A stretch of 41,742 nt of DNA from an uncultured Oscillospiraceae bacterium (GTDB lineage: Bacteria; Bacillota; Clostridia; Oscillospirales; Oscillospiraceae): the NCBI GenBank assembly GCA_944386995.1, contig CALXDF010000034.1, forward strand, positions 1 to 41,742, given 5' to 3'. A program made the translations under genes and the position numbers. Every line of letters begins with the position of its first letter. The first letter of the stretch is position 1. Positions 14,585 through 22,840 of the stretch are shown piece after piece. The notes under the pieces are model-generated. The model did not search any database. It had not been told where the DNA came from and worked only from the letters and a program-made list of their open reading frames with translations.

Positions 14585-16063
14585 ATGGTCGCTTCTCCTC
14601 TGATCCTGGGGGTTGACCTGGGCACCTCCTCTCTAAAAGCTGTGCTGTACACAGACCGCATGGAGCAGTTGTGCAGCGTGCGCCGGGGCTACGCGCCGCC
14701 TGGAGCGTCCGTTACCGCCGAGGGGTGGTGGCAGGCCCTGCTCTCAGCCTTGCCGGAACTGGCAGGCCGGGCGGAGCTGTCCCGGGTGGCCTGTGTCTCC
14801 TTCTCGGGCTATAATGCCTTTGTCGGTGTAGACCGTGCCCTCCGGCAAACCACCCCGGTGATGCTCTACTACAATACTGCCCCCTGTGCTTATATGGGGA
14901 AGCTTTTTCAAGACTGCGACGGGCAGTATGTCTTTCACCGCTCCTGTGCCAACCTTTTCGGCAGTGGTATCATGGCCCCCGGGATCCGCTGGCTCCGTGA
15001 CCAGCAGAGCGAGGCCTACGCTTCCACCGATTGTTTCCTCTTCAGCAACGGCTATGTGGCTGCACGTCTCACCGGGCAGCGGACCATGGATGCCTCCCGT
15101 GCCTCTTTGACCGCCCTCCACGACCCCCGGGGCGCAGCGCTGACGTGGGACGAGGATCTGTGCCGCTTTTTCGGCATCAGTCCAGCAAAGCTCCCCGCCA
15201 TCAAAAACTGCTGGGAAGCAGTGGGGACGGTTATGCCGGAGGCCGCATCTGTCACCGGGCTTCCGGCAGGGATTCCCGTGGCCGTCGGATCCATGGACTC
15301 GCTGTGCGCAGCCCTTGGCAACGGCATTACCGGCGCGGAGCAGATGTTGGACATCGGCGGATCCGCCGGCGGGCTGGCTTGTGTGTCGGACCGCCCCAGG
15401 GCGCATGCACGGCTCTATCTCTCCCGATATGCCTTGCCCGGCCGCTGGTGCAACAACGCCCCGCTTATGTCCAGCGCCCGGCTCTTTGATTGGTTCTGCG
15501 AGAAGCTTGCCCCCGGCTGGTCCATGGAGGACTTTATCCGGGCGGTTGACGCCTCTCCCTGCTTTGCCCGGGGACTGATGTTTTTGCCCTATGTAGGCGG
15601 CGCCCGCTACCCCTACTGGTCCATGGATACCCAAGGACATTTCCTGCACTTCTCTCCCGAGTGTACCATCAGCGATATGGCCCGGGCAGTGGTAGAGGGA
15701 CTCAGCTGCGCCTATCGAAGCATCCTGACCGATTTGGAAGCTCTGGGCGTCCCCGCGCCGCAGTGCATTGTGGCCGCCGGCGGAGATACCCGCTTTGGCA
15801 CTTGGGTCCAGAGCCGCGCAAATTACCTGCGGATACCCTATCATCTCAACGACACGCCAGAGGTCTCCGCCAAGGGAGCCGCCCTGCTGGGGGCCAATCA
15901 GATCGGCCTGATCCCCGATCTTGCAGCCTATCTGTCTGCTCACGCCTCCGCTCACCAGATTGTAGAGCCGGAGGAGCCCGCAGCGGCTTTCGCAGAGCAC
16001 TACCAGGCCTTTCAGGCCGACTGCGGCCTTCTTTATCAGCATATTCCTTCCCGCGACTGGTGA
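14585..16063 (+). CDS. FGGY-family carbohydrate kinase
   Basis: This 492-residue kinase of the FGGY family has the N-terminal phosphate-1 motif LGVDLGTSSLKAVL, a central MLDIGGSAGGLACV ATPase motif and the C-terminal adenosine motif VAAGGDTRFGTWVQ. Members phosphorylate xylulose, ribulose, gluconate, erythritol, glycerol and related polyols. It is coupled to pdxA (2-bp gap). That suggests the kinase makes the 4-phospho sugar acid or the precursor that the PdxA-family enzyme oxidises. In the described threonate/erythronate routes that step is done by DUF1537 kinases, so the pairing here is unusual. Specificity cannot be read from the sequence. A very strong terminator begins at its stop codon. 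Confidence 0.88.
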   Translation: MVASPLILGVDLGTSSLKAVLYTDRMEQLCSVRRGYAPPGASVTAEGWWQALLSALPELAGRAELSRVACVSFSGYNAFVGVDRALRQTTPVMLYYNTAPCAYMGKLFQDCDGQYVFHRSCANLFGSGIMAPGIRWLRDQQSEAYASTDCFLFSNGYVAARLTGQRTMDASRASLTALHDPRGAALTWDEDLCRFFGISPAKLPAIKNCWEAVGTVMPEAASVTGLPAGIPVAVGSMDSLCAALGNGITGAEQMLDIGGSAGGLACVSDRPRAHARLYLSRYALPGRWCNNAPLMSSARLFDWFCEKLAPGWSMEDFIRAVDASPCFARGLMFLPYVGGARYPYWSMDTQGHFLHFSPECTISDMARAVVEGLSCAYRSILTDLEALGVPAPQCIVAAGGDTRFGTWVQSRANYLRIPYHLNDTPEVSAKGAALLGANQIGLIPDLAAYLSAHASAHQIVEPEEPAAAFAEHYQAFQADCGLLYQHIPSRDW

Positions 16064-16102
16064 AAAGCCAGGACAGGCTGTACCTGTCCTGGCTTTTCTT
16101 TT
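16063..16102 (+). terminator. Rho-independent terminator of the pdxA-FGGY operon
   Basis: A 15-bp perfect stem (16063-16077 with 16083-16097) has loop CTGTA and then CTTTTTC. The first arm starts on the last base of the kinase stop codon. Confidence 0.9.
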
Positions 16103-16254
16103 TCTATGCCCGGACCGGCATTCGCTGCTCCAGTACTGCGGCAGACGCGCTGCCGATTCAACCGCCCCCTGGCAGCCGCCCGCTCCGGTCTGCTTGCTCT
16201 TCCTGGAAGCCGCGGTCAAATCATATCCCATCCTTCTGCCCGCAAGCAGCAAAT

Positions 16255-16282
16255 GAGGGGCGGTCCTATAAAACCGCCCCTC
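16255..16282 (-). terminator. Terminator-like hairpin after the HAD phosphatase
   Basis: A 10-bp stem GAGGGGCGGT / ACCGCCCCTC (16255-16264, 16273-16282) with an 8-nt loop. It is followed on the minus strand only by ATTTG, so the U-tract is poor. It ends the deoR-HAD operon, which converges on the kinase operon. Confidence 0.6.
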
Positions 16283-16296
16283 GCAAGATCGATCTT

Positions 16297-16959
16297 CTAT
16301 TCCGCCAGCAATCCCAGCAGGTCCATCGGCTTGTCCAGCAGCACCTGCGCCCCGTTCTCCACCAGGACCGCCCTGCTGCGGTAGCCCCAGGCCGCACCAA
16401 CCGCGCCGAATCCCACATTCCGTGCAAAGCGCATGTCCGCATCCCCATCGCCCAGGTATAGGACCTGCTCCGGTGAAACTGACAGGGCCTGGCAGGCCAT
16501 TTCCCCGACCTGGGCATCCGGTTTCAAAGGACGCGCCCCATTGTTGCCCCAGATCTCGCGAAACGGAATCTGTGCACAGTAGTGGCGGACTATTTTTACC
16601 GCAGTGTCCTCCACCTTGTTGGTGATTACCGCCAGCAGGATTCCCCGGGCCGCCAGCGTCTCCAGCAGTTCCTCCGCCCCCGGGTAAAAACAGGTCTGCT
16701 CAGTGCAGTGCTCCGGATAGTAGCGCAAATGCTCCGCCAGTGCCCGCTCCATCACATCTTTCGGCGTGCCTGCCGGAACGATCGTCTCATAGATGCTGCG
16801 GATTCCATAGCCGATGAGACTGCGGAAATCCTCTGTCCGAAATGGCGGGAGCCCCGCTGCGGCCACCGCGTGACAGGCCGCGGCGCAAATGTCCCCCGCT
16901 GTATCCAGGATTGTCCCATCCAGATCGAACAGCACCGCCTTGATCCCTGTAAACTGCAT
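16297..16959 (-). CDS. HAD-family hydrolase, phosphoglycolate phosphatase-like
   Basis: This 220-residue HAD phosphatase has motif I LFDLDGTILDT (Asp12, Asp14), a motif II Thr in AVITNK, the motif III Lys in RPLKPDAQ and motif IV GDGDADM. The alpha-helical cap between motifs I and II is of the Gph/PGMB type. The start at 16959 follows GGAGGG by 7 nt; a TTG two codons earlier overlaps this spacing and is rejected. It is 21 bp downstream of deoR on the same strand, so the two form an operon. It may remove phosphate from an intermediate of the neighbouring sugar pathway, such as phosphoglycolate or a toxic side product. Confidence 0.87.
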   Translation of the reverse strand: MQFTGIKAVLFDLDGTILDTAGDICAAACHAVAAAGLPPFRTEDFRSLIGYGIRSIYETIVPAGTPKDVMERALAEHLRYYPEHCTEQTCFYPGAEELLETLAARGILLAVITNKVEDTAVKIVRHYCAQIPFREIWGNNGARPLKPDAQVGEMACQALSVSPEQVLYLGDGDADMRFARNVGFGAVGAAWGYRSRAVLVENGAQVLLDKPMDLLGLLAE

Positions 16960-16980
16960 TGTCAAACCCTCCGCTCGCTC

Positions 16981-17742
16981 TTACACCGTGACCCACTCGA
17001 TCCCCGCCTGAACCGCCTGCGCCGCCTGCTCCTCAGGCAGCTCCTTATCGGTAATGACGGCCGAATAGTCAGCCAGATTGTTGATCTTGAACAGGGATTG
17101 CCGGTGGAACTTAGAAGCATCCAGCATCATGAAAGTCTGCCGCGCACAAGTCAGGAGCTTGCGCCGGAAATAAACCTTGCTCTCTGTGGCGGCGAACACG
17201 TCAAACACATCATCCGCGCAAAGGCTGCTGACAAAGGCCACATCCACCCGGTAGTTCTCCAGCTGGCTCTCCGCCGTGTGCCCATGGATGCACCCCAGAG
17301 AGCGCTGGATACTGCCTCCCAGGATAAATACATCCATATTGCTGTTGACCAAGGCGCCGGCAATGATCACATCATTGGTCACCACTGTCAGCCCCGGCAC
17401 ATTGGACAGCAGCTTTGCCAGCTCCAGCACCGTGGAGCCGGCGTCCAGATAGATCACGGCGTTCTCCTGGATATAATGGTCGAAGCAGTACCGTGCCAGG
17501 CGCATCTTGGCATCCAAATTCAGGGAGGCGCGGTTGTCAAATCCCTGGTCCCGGGTAATCTCCATCTTCTGCACCGCACCGCCGTGACACCGAATCAGCC
17601 GCCCCTCCCGCTCCATCTTTTCCAGATCCCGGCGGATGGTCATTTCGCTGACCTGGAACCGACCGGCCAGCTCGTCCACCCGAACTACACCGTTCTGCTG
17701 GAGCAGGTTGTAAATCTCACCCATACGTTCAACAGTTAACAT
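16981..17742 (-). CDS. DeoR/GlpR-family transcriptional regulator
   Basis: This 253-residue regulator has an N-terminal winged helix (MLTVERMGEIYNLLQQNGVV, then RFQVSEMTIRRDLEKMEREG) and a DeoR C-terminal sugar-phosphate sensor domain (YLDAGSTVLELAKLL, TVVTNDVIIAGAL, FILGGSIQRSLG, MLDASKFHRQ). Such proteins usually repress sugar-catabolic genes and are released by a phosphorylated sugar. It is encoded with a HAD phosphatase and lies between the pdxA-FGGY operon and the divergent giant gene. Its promoter contains a 5-4-5 inverted repeat in the spacer, consistent with autoregulation. Which other operon it controls is not shown. Confidence 0.92.
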   Translation of the reverse strand: MLTVERMGEIYNLLQQNGVVRVDELAGRFQVSEMTIRRDLEKMEREGRLIRCHGGAVQKMEITRDQGFDNRASLNLDAKMRLARYCFDHYIQENAVIYLDAGSTVLELAKLLSNVPGLTVVTNDVIIAGALVNSNMDVFILGGSIQRSLGCIHGHTAESQLENYRVDVAFVSSLCADDVFDVFAATESKVYFRRKLLTCARQTFMMLDASKFHRQSLFKINNLADYSAVITDKELPEEQAAQAVQAGIEWVTV

Positions 17743-17801
17743 AATCTCTCAATCTCCTGCACATCTCAAATGCTATCCGGCCCATCTTTTCGTTCTTTTT
17801 C

Positions 17802-17830
17802 ATTATATCGGTTCTTCTCAGAACTTGCAA
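17802..17830 (-). promoter_or_regulatory. Sigma-A promoter of deoR with internal operator-like repeat
   Basis: TTGCAA, 17 bp, TATAAT on the minus strand. The spacer contains GTTCT-TCTC-AGAAC (17811-17824), a perfect inverted repeat placed to block RNA polymerase. Confidence 0.7.
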
Positions 17831-17835
17831 CCATA

Positions 17836-17859
17836 TTTTTGCGGCGAGTGCTGCAAAAA
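17836..17859. promoter_or_regulatory. Inverted repeat between the deoR and giant-gene promoters
   Basis: TTTTTGCGGC and GCTGCAAAAA are 10-bp arms (one G-T mismatch) 4 bp apart, centred between the two divergent promoters, 62 bp upstream of the giant-gene -35. It may be a regulator site. Confidence 0.4.
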
Positions 17860-17920
17860 AATTCGCACACGGAACAACACGTCTGCCGCCTCCCAAAAGC
17901 GGCGCAATCCTGATTTTCCC

Positions 17921-17949
17921 TTGCGAAATAGCCGGGGCTGTAGCATAAT
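17921..17949 (+). promoter_or_regulatory. Sigma-A promoter of the three-gene HD-NMNAT-PRTase operon
   Basis: TTGCGA, 17 bp, CATAAT, with a leader of about 35 nt and the ribosome binding site GGAAAGGAG before the ATG at 17991. Confidence 0.6.
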
Positions 17950-17990
17950 ACATAGTATCAGGACGCCTTTCCGGAAAGGAGCTGCTCTCC

Positions 17991-20900
17991 ATGTACAAAA
18001 AGCGGGCCCGCCAACTTTATGCGCAACTGCTGCGGCATTTGTCCACCAAAACCGCCGCCTCGGTCCTGCGGCAGGACCGGGGGGGCGTCGCAGCCCTTCT
18101 CTTGGAGCAGGGATATCTCCAGCGCCTGGAGGAATTGCTCAGCACCACTGCCGGCCGTCTCACCTGTACAGCCGTGCTGAAGTCATGCCGGGACACCCTG
18201 GACCTGCTCTGTCCTCCTCCGGAGGAGGGCTGGCTGCTGGGCACCTATCAGTATGCCGCAGCCGTTATGTTCCCCAGCACCGAAACCGAACCGCTGCGCC
18301 GGGCCTATGCCCCGGGTACTTTCTTTTTCCTCTCACTGCTGCAGGTCCTCTTTGACGACGAGCGTACCCGCTTTCCCCTGGACCCTCTGCTGGACATCCA
18401 GCTTCTTCCCGAGGAAGAGCTGGCAGGCAGCCACTACCGGGACTGCTATCTCCGCTTCGCCCGCTCCTACCGCCGGGAATTTGTCTATGAAATGATGCGC
18501 CTGGGCCTGGAAGCCACCTCTTTCCGAACCCTTGAACACATCGCAGGAGTACACTTTGTCGCCATGTCTGCGGCCCGCGATCTGCTCCGTTCCGGTTTCC
18601 CGGTGGATCTGGCCCTGGTGTCAGGCAGTTCTATCGGCCATGATATTGGAAAATTTGGCTGCCGCCCCGGCGAACGAGTGCCCTATCTTCACTATTACTA
18701 CACCGATCAATGGTTCCGGCATCGCCGGATCCCCCATATCGGTCATATTGCAGCCAACCACTCGGTCTGGGATCTGGAACTGGAGAACCTCTCTGTGGAG
18801 TCTCTGCTGCTGATCTACGCAGACTTCCGTGTCAAGCAGGAGCGCAGGGCCGACGGCGGTGAGGTGACCCATCTCTATTCCCTGGCAGAGGCTTTCGACG
18901 TCATTCTAGCCAAGCTGGACAATGTGGACCAGGCCAAGCGCACCCGCTACCAGTTTGTCTATGCCAAGCTCCGGGATTTTGAGGATTATATGGCCGAGCG
19001 GGGCGTGGATGTGACGCTCCGGGGCCGACGGCTGTCCCCCACCCCGGCAAAGGATGTGGCCCTGATGGAATCCCAGCAGGTCATCACCGCCATGAAATTT
19101 GCGGGGGTGGAACACAATCTGCGGCTGATGCACCGTCTCAGCGACCAAAGCAGTTTTGCAGCCATCATGGAGGAGGCCCGGGGGGAAACCAACTGGATGC
19201 GGCTGCGGGCCTATCTCAGCATCTTCTCCACCTATTCCATCTATCTCAACACTGCCCAGAAGGAGCAGATGCTCGCCTTTCTGTACGAGCAGCTCATGCA
19301 CAAGGAAGGGGATATCCGCCGTCAGGCCGCCGAGCTCATGGGCGAGATCCTGGCCCATTTCCACGCCGGCTATACCAAGGAAGTCCCCCCCCATCATACG
19401 CCTGATTCCCGGGAGCGCACGGCCTTGGATTTGGCGGAGGCATATCTGCGGAAAATCCTCTACCCCGACCATAAGCTGCTGGTACAGCACAAGCGCTGGA
19501 TCAATTACACCCTCAAGCGGGTCATCGCCACTCTGGTAGGCAATAGCCAGGGGGCGGAGCAGCGCGCCTTTCTGGACCTGTGTCTGGGGTTCTATGCTGC
19601 ACCGGAGAAGCTGGACGATACCTCCGCATTTACGCTGCTGGACACGGCCACCTCCCTGCCGCTGGAACTGTGCAGCGCCGGGCAGCAGCATACATTGGAA
19701 CGCTTCGCCACAGTTCTCTCCCGGCGCCGCTCCCTGTCCGTCCGGGCCGCCGCACTGGAAGTGCTGGATACACTGCTGCCCAGATCCACTGATGCAGCAT
19801 CTCTGTTGGACGCCGTCTCCGCTCTCTCCGCGCAGGACAACGGCAGTCTGGCCGTTCTGCGCGAGCGAATTCTGCTGCGCCAGCGCGGTCTGCCGGAGGA
19901 CGACGCGGTGGGCGGGCTGGAGGATGAAGATATCTCCGAAATCTTTCTTGAAAATCTGAAAGCCGCCACCCCCTGGATCATCAAAAAGGCCAACATCCGG
20001 ATCTTGACAGCTTTTGCCCGCATTGACCATGGCTACCACCTGCTGCACATTGCAACGCACCTGTGCAACCTGCTGATGGTCAGCGAGCAAGTCACCGTCC
20101 GGCGCACCGCCGGATTTGCTCTGTTGGATCTGGCGCCTCTTCTCAGCCACGACCAGCGCAACGAGGTCTCTGTGGAGCTGACCCGTGGGCTGGAGCTGGG
20201 GCAGCAGGAGTTTTCCAAATATATTCCCGCCTATCTAGGCCGTTTTTATCTCTATCTGCCGCCGGAGCAGCTGGAGGAACGTATCCGGGATCTGGAAAAT
20301 TCTCTGGCCAGCTCCAGCAGCCGTCTGGCCGCGGCAGTGCTCAGCACGGTGGGCGTGCTCTACGAGCACTACGAGCCCTATCGTCAGCGTTTTCCGGAGC
20401 AGGACGAGGTCTTCCGCGGACGCAGGGAACGGCTGCTGGGCATGATGATGAAAGGTTTGGCCGCCACCAGCGAAAGCGTCCGGCAGGAGGCATTGCTGGT
20501 GCTGGGAGACTGTGTCTTTGGTTCCCAGATCCTCAGCGGCCACGAAAAACGCCGCGCGTTCTCCCTGGCTGCGCAGAAGATTCTCTTTTTGATGAAGGAG
20601 GATGGCAGCGGCGACCTGACCTTCTATTACCGGGCCGCAGCCCTGAGCCGCATCTATCGCTTTATCAAGGAGCAGGAGCTGACCCACGGAGGCTTCCGCT
20701 TTCAAACCGGCGAGAAAATTGCCTTCTTCCCCGGCACTTTCGACCCCTTTACCCGCAGCCATAAGGCCATCGTCACCGCCATCCGGGACATGGGGTTCGA
20801 GATAATGCTGGCCATCGACGAGTTCAGCTGGTCCAAGAAAACTCAGCCCCATCGCATCCGGCGCCGCATCGCCTCCATCTCCACCGCCGATCTCTTCCAC

Positions 20901-22820
20901 GTCCATATTTTCCCGGAAGATTTTCCCGTCAATATCGCAAATCCCGCAGATCTGCACCGTCTGCGCCAGACCTTCTCCGGCAAGGAGGTTTATATCGTGG
21001 TGGGCAGCGATGTGGTGGAAAATGCTTCCTCCTACCGCGCCCTCCCCCAGCCCGATTCCATCCACTCCTTCCCCCACATCATTTTCCGCCGCAGCGCGGA
21101 GGGCAGCCGCGGCGGCCGGGTGGATTACTCTGCCATCACCGGAAGCATCTTTGAGCTCTCCCTTCCCACCCACTTGGAGGACATCTCTTCCACCCGGATC
21201 CGTCAGGCGGTGGATCTGAACCGGGATATCTCCAATCTGGTGGACCCGGTGGCCCAGGAGTATATTTATCACCACAACCTCTATCTGCGGGAACCTCCGA
21301 ACAAGCCCGTCTTCCAGACCGAAGGGCTCTCCTTCCAGATCCATCCGGGCATGAACGAGGGGATGGCCGGCTATCTCCGGCAGCACCTCTCCGGCAGCCG
21401 GGAGCTCTCCGGCGATCTGCTGCGCTGGATGGAGCGGCAGGGCGATATGGTCCTCACCCTTCAGCGGCTGAAAAAGCCTGCCGTTCTGGGGTTTGTGGCC
21501 ATGCAGTGTCTGGACGCCCGTTCCCTCTTTGCCCGTCTGGACAGCGCCCCCCTCTCCGACCATATCCGGCAGAACGCCGGAGGCCGCATTCTCGCCATCT
21601 CCTGCCTCTTTGTCCCATCCGGCCCCCGGCAGGCAGAAATCTGTCAGCTGCTGCTCACCGAGGCGCTGACCTATGCGCTGCGCCGGGAGCATACCTACGC
21701 CTTTTTTGCCTCCCCCGACGGATCTTGTCCGCCCTATGTCCGGGAGGCTCTGACGCTCCAGGGCTTTCTTCCCGCTCAGATTGACGCGCGTGAGATTTTA
21801 GCCGTGGATATGCGCAACCCGATTGTCCTCACCAAAAATATGGGCACGGTGGTCAAGCCCCCGCTGCTGGAAACGTCCCGGGTCCAGGCGGCTCTGGCCA
21901 CTGCTCACCGCCGTCTTCAGCGGGTTCTCACCGGCTTTTATCCCGGCAACCTGGTGCTCCCACTGTCCACGGAAATCCTCCACCACCGTCTGGTGGAGAA
22001 AATCACCACCTGCAATAATGTGCCGCCGGTACCCACTGTTCCCAGGACGCTGGGGGAAAATCTTTGCGTCCCCTTCGGCAAGATTCTGCGCGGTGTGGTA
22101 ATCCCCAACACTGTCACCAAAGCCCTCCATACGGATAAGGTCTATGAACCGGACCTCTCCTCGTTCTCCATTGAGACCTTCCCCGGCTATGCCTCCCTGG
22201 AGAACCAGGCGAAAACCATCCGCTCTTTTAACCGTCCGGTGATCCTGGTGGATGACATGCTCCACGATGGCAAGCGTATTGCCCGGATCGCCCCTCTCCT
22301 TCAGAAGGAGCACGTGCCGATCCGTCAGGTATTGGTGGGCTATCTTACAGGCATGGGCCGGGATATTATGGCCCAGATGGGCATCAATGTGGACAGCGTC
22401 TATGATCTGCCGAACCTCCGTCTGAAATTCACCGAGTCCACCCTCTACCCCTTTATCGGCGGGGACACGGTCCGCCGCTCTGCCCCGCCCGCCGGAGGGC
22501 TACGCCCCTCTGTGACCCGGATCCTGCCCTATGCCGCCCCGGAGTACACAGAGGACTGCGCCGACGGCTCCACCTATCAGCTCTCCCTGTGCTGTCTCAA
22601 CAACGCCCGTGATATTCTGCTGGCACTGGAGACCGAGTACCGTGCCCTGTATGCACGGAACCTGACCCTCAACCGTCTCAGCGAGGCCGTCCTTCTGCCC
22701 ATGTGCCCGGACAAGGGGCCCTGTATGGCCTATGATCTGAACCGGGTGGCCTCCAGCTACCTGGGAAATGATATCGAGATGCTCCAGCGAATGAAGAGTG
22801 CTGTGCGCATCGTTATCTGA
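17991..22820 (+). CDS. Giant multidomain protein: HD hydrolase, HEAT-like, NMNAT-like, GNAT-like and PRTase-like
   Basis: I do not recognise a named gene. The 1609 residues are one uninterrupted frame with no signal peptide or membrane helix, so the protein is cytoplasmic. Residues 180-310 are an HD phosphohydrolase with His183, the His217-Asp218 pair (SSIGHDIGKFG), His249/252/257 and Asp278 as metal-ligand candidates. Residues about 400-900 are alpha-helical and repetitive, HEAT-like. Residues 908-1100 match NadD-type nucleotidyltransferases: GTFDPFTRSH (915-924) and ISSTRIRQ (1065-1072), with GSDVVENASSY between. Residues 1112-1270 resemble a GNAT fold. Residues 1320-1500 carry a phosphoribosyltransferase-like PRPP loop, VILVDDMLHDGKRI (1417-1430). 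NadD and the HD protein YqeK are neighbours or fusions in other Firmicutes, so a nucleotide or dinucleotide substrate is a fair inference. It leads an operon with an NAD-fold dehydrogenase and a flavoprotein. Confidence 0.8.
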   Translation: MYKKRARQLYAQLLRHLSTKTAASVLRQDRGGVAALLLEQGYLQRLEELLSTTAGRLTCTAVLKSCRDTLDLLCPPPEEGWLLGTYQYAAAVMFPSTETEPLRRAYAPGTFFFLSLLQVLFDDERTRFPLDPLLDIQLLPEEELAGSHYRDCYLRFARSYRREFVYEMMRLGLEATSFRTLEHIAGVHFVAMSAARDLLRSGFPVDLALVSGSSIGHDIGKFGCRPGERVPYLHYYYTDQWFRHRRIPHIGHIAANHSVWDLELENLSVESLLLIYADFRVKQERRADGGEVTHLYSLAEAFDVILAKLDNVDQAKRTRYQFVYAKLRDFEDYMAERGVDVTLRGRRLSPTPAKDVALMESQQVITAMKFAGVEHNLRLMHRLSDQSSFAAIMEEARGETNWMRLRAYLSIFSTYSIYLNTAQKEQMLAFLYEQLMHKEGDIRRQAAELMGEILAHFHAGYTKEVPPHHTPDSRERTALDLAEAYLRKILYPDHKLLVQHKRWINYTLKRVIATLVGNSQGAEQRAFLDLCLGFYAAPEKLDDTSAFTLLDTATSLPLELCSAGQQHTLERFATVLSRRRSLSVRAAALEVLDTLLPRSTDAASLLDAVSALSAQDNGSLAVLRERILLRQRGLPEDDAVGGLEDEDISEIFLENLKAATPWIIKKANIRILTAFARIDHGYHLLHIATHLCNLLMVSEQVTVRRTAGFALLDLAPLLSHDQRNEVSVELTRGLELGQQEFSKYIPAYLGRFYLYLPPEQLEERIRDLENSLASSSSRLAAAVLSTVGVLYEHYEPYRQRFPEQDEVFRGRRERLLGMMMKGLAATSESVRQEALLVLGDCVFGSQILSGHEKRRAFSLAAQKILFLMKEDGSGDLTFYYRAAALSRIYRFIKEQELTHGGFRFQTGEKIAFFPGTFDPFTRSHKAIVTAIRDMGFEIMLAIDEFSWSKKTQPHRIRRRIASISTADLFHVHIFPEDFPVNIANPADLHRLRQTFSGKEVYIVVGSDVVENASSYRALPQPDSIHSFPHIIFRRSAEGSRGGRVDYSAITGSIFELSLPTHLEDISSTRIRQAVDLNRDISNLVDPVAQEYIYHHNLYLREPPNKPVFQTEGLSFQIHPGMNEGMAGYLRQHLSGSRELSGDLLRWMERQGDMVLTLQRLKKPAVLGFVAMQCLDARSLFARLDSAPLSDHIRQNAGGRILAISCLFVPSGPRQAEICQLLLTEALTYALRREHTYAFFASPDGSCPPYVREALTLQGFLPAQIDAREILAVDMRNPIVLTKNMGTVVKPPLLETSRVQAALATAHRRLQRVLTGFYPGNLVLPLSTEILHHRLVEKITTCNNVPPVPTVPRTLGENLCVPFGKILRGVVIPNTVTKALHTDKVYEPDLSSFSIETFPGYASLENQAKTIRSFNRPVILVDDMLHDGKRIARIAPLLQKEHVPIRQVLVGYLTGMGRDIMAQMGINVDSVYDLPNLRLKFTESTLYPFIGGDTVRRSAPPAGGLRPSVTRILPYAAPEYTEDCADGSTYQLSLCCLNNARDILLALETEYRALYARNLTLNRLSEAVLLPMCPDKGPCMAYDLNRVASSYLGNDIEMLQRMKSAVRIVI

Positions 22821-22840
22821 CTGTCCCCTTGGAGGTGTCT

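Noticed and set aside
14744..16252. A 502-codon minus-strand open frame over the FGGY kinase
   Set aside because: Antisense to a clear kinase, no domain, and it runs through the kinase terminator.
18906..21692. Long minus-strand open frames (414 and 485 codons) within the giant gene
   Set aside because: Same cause: antisense frames of a GC-rich coding sequence, low-complexity composition and no start signals.
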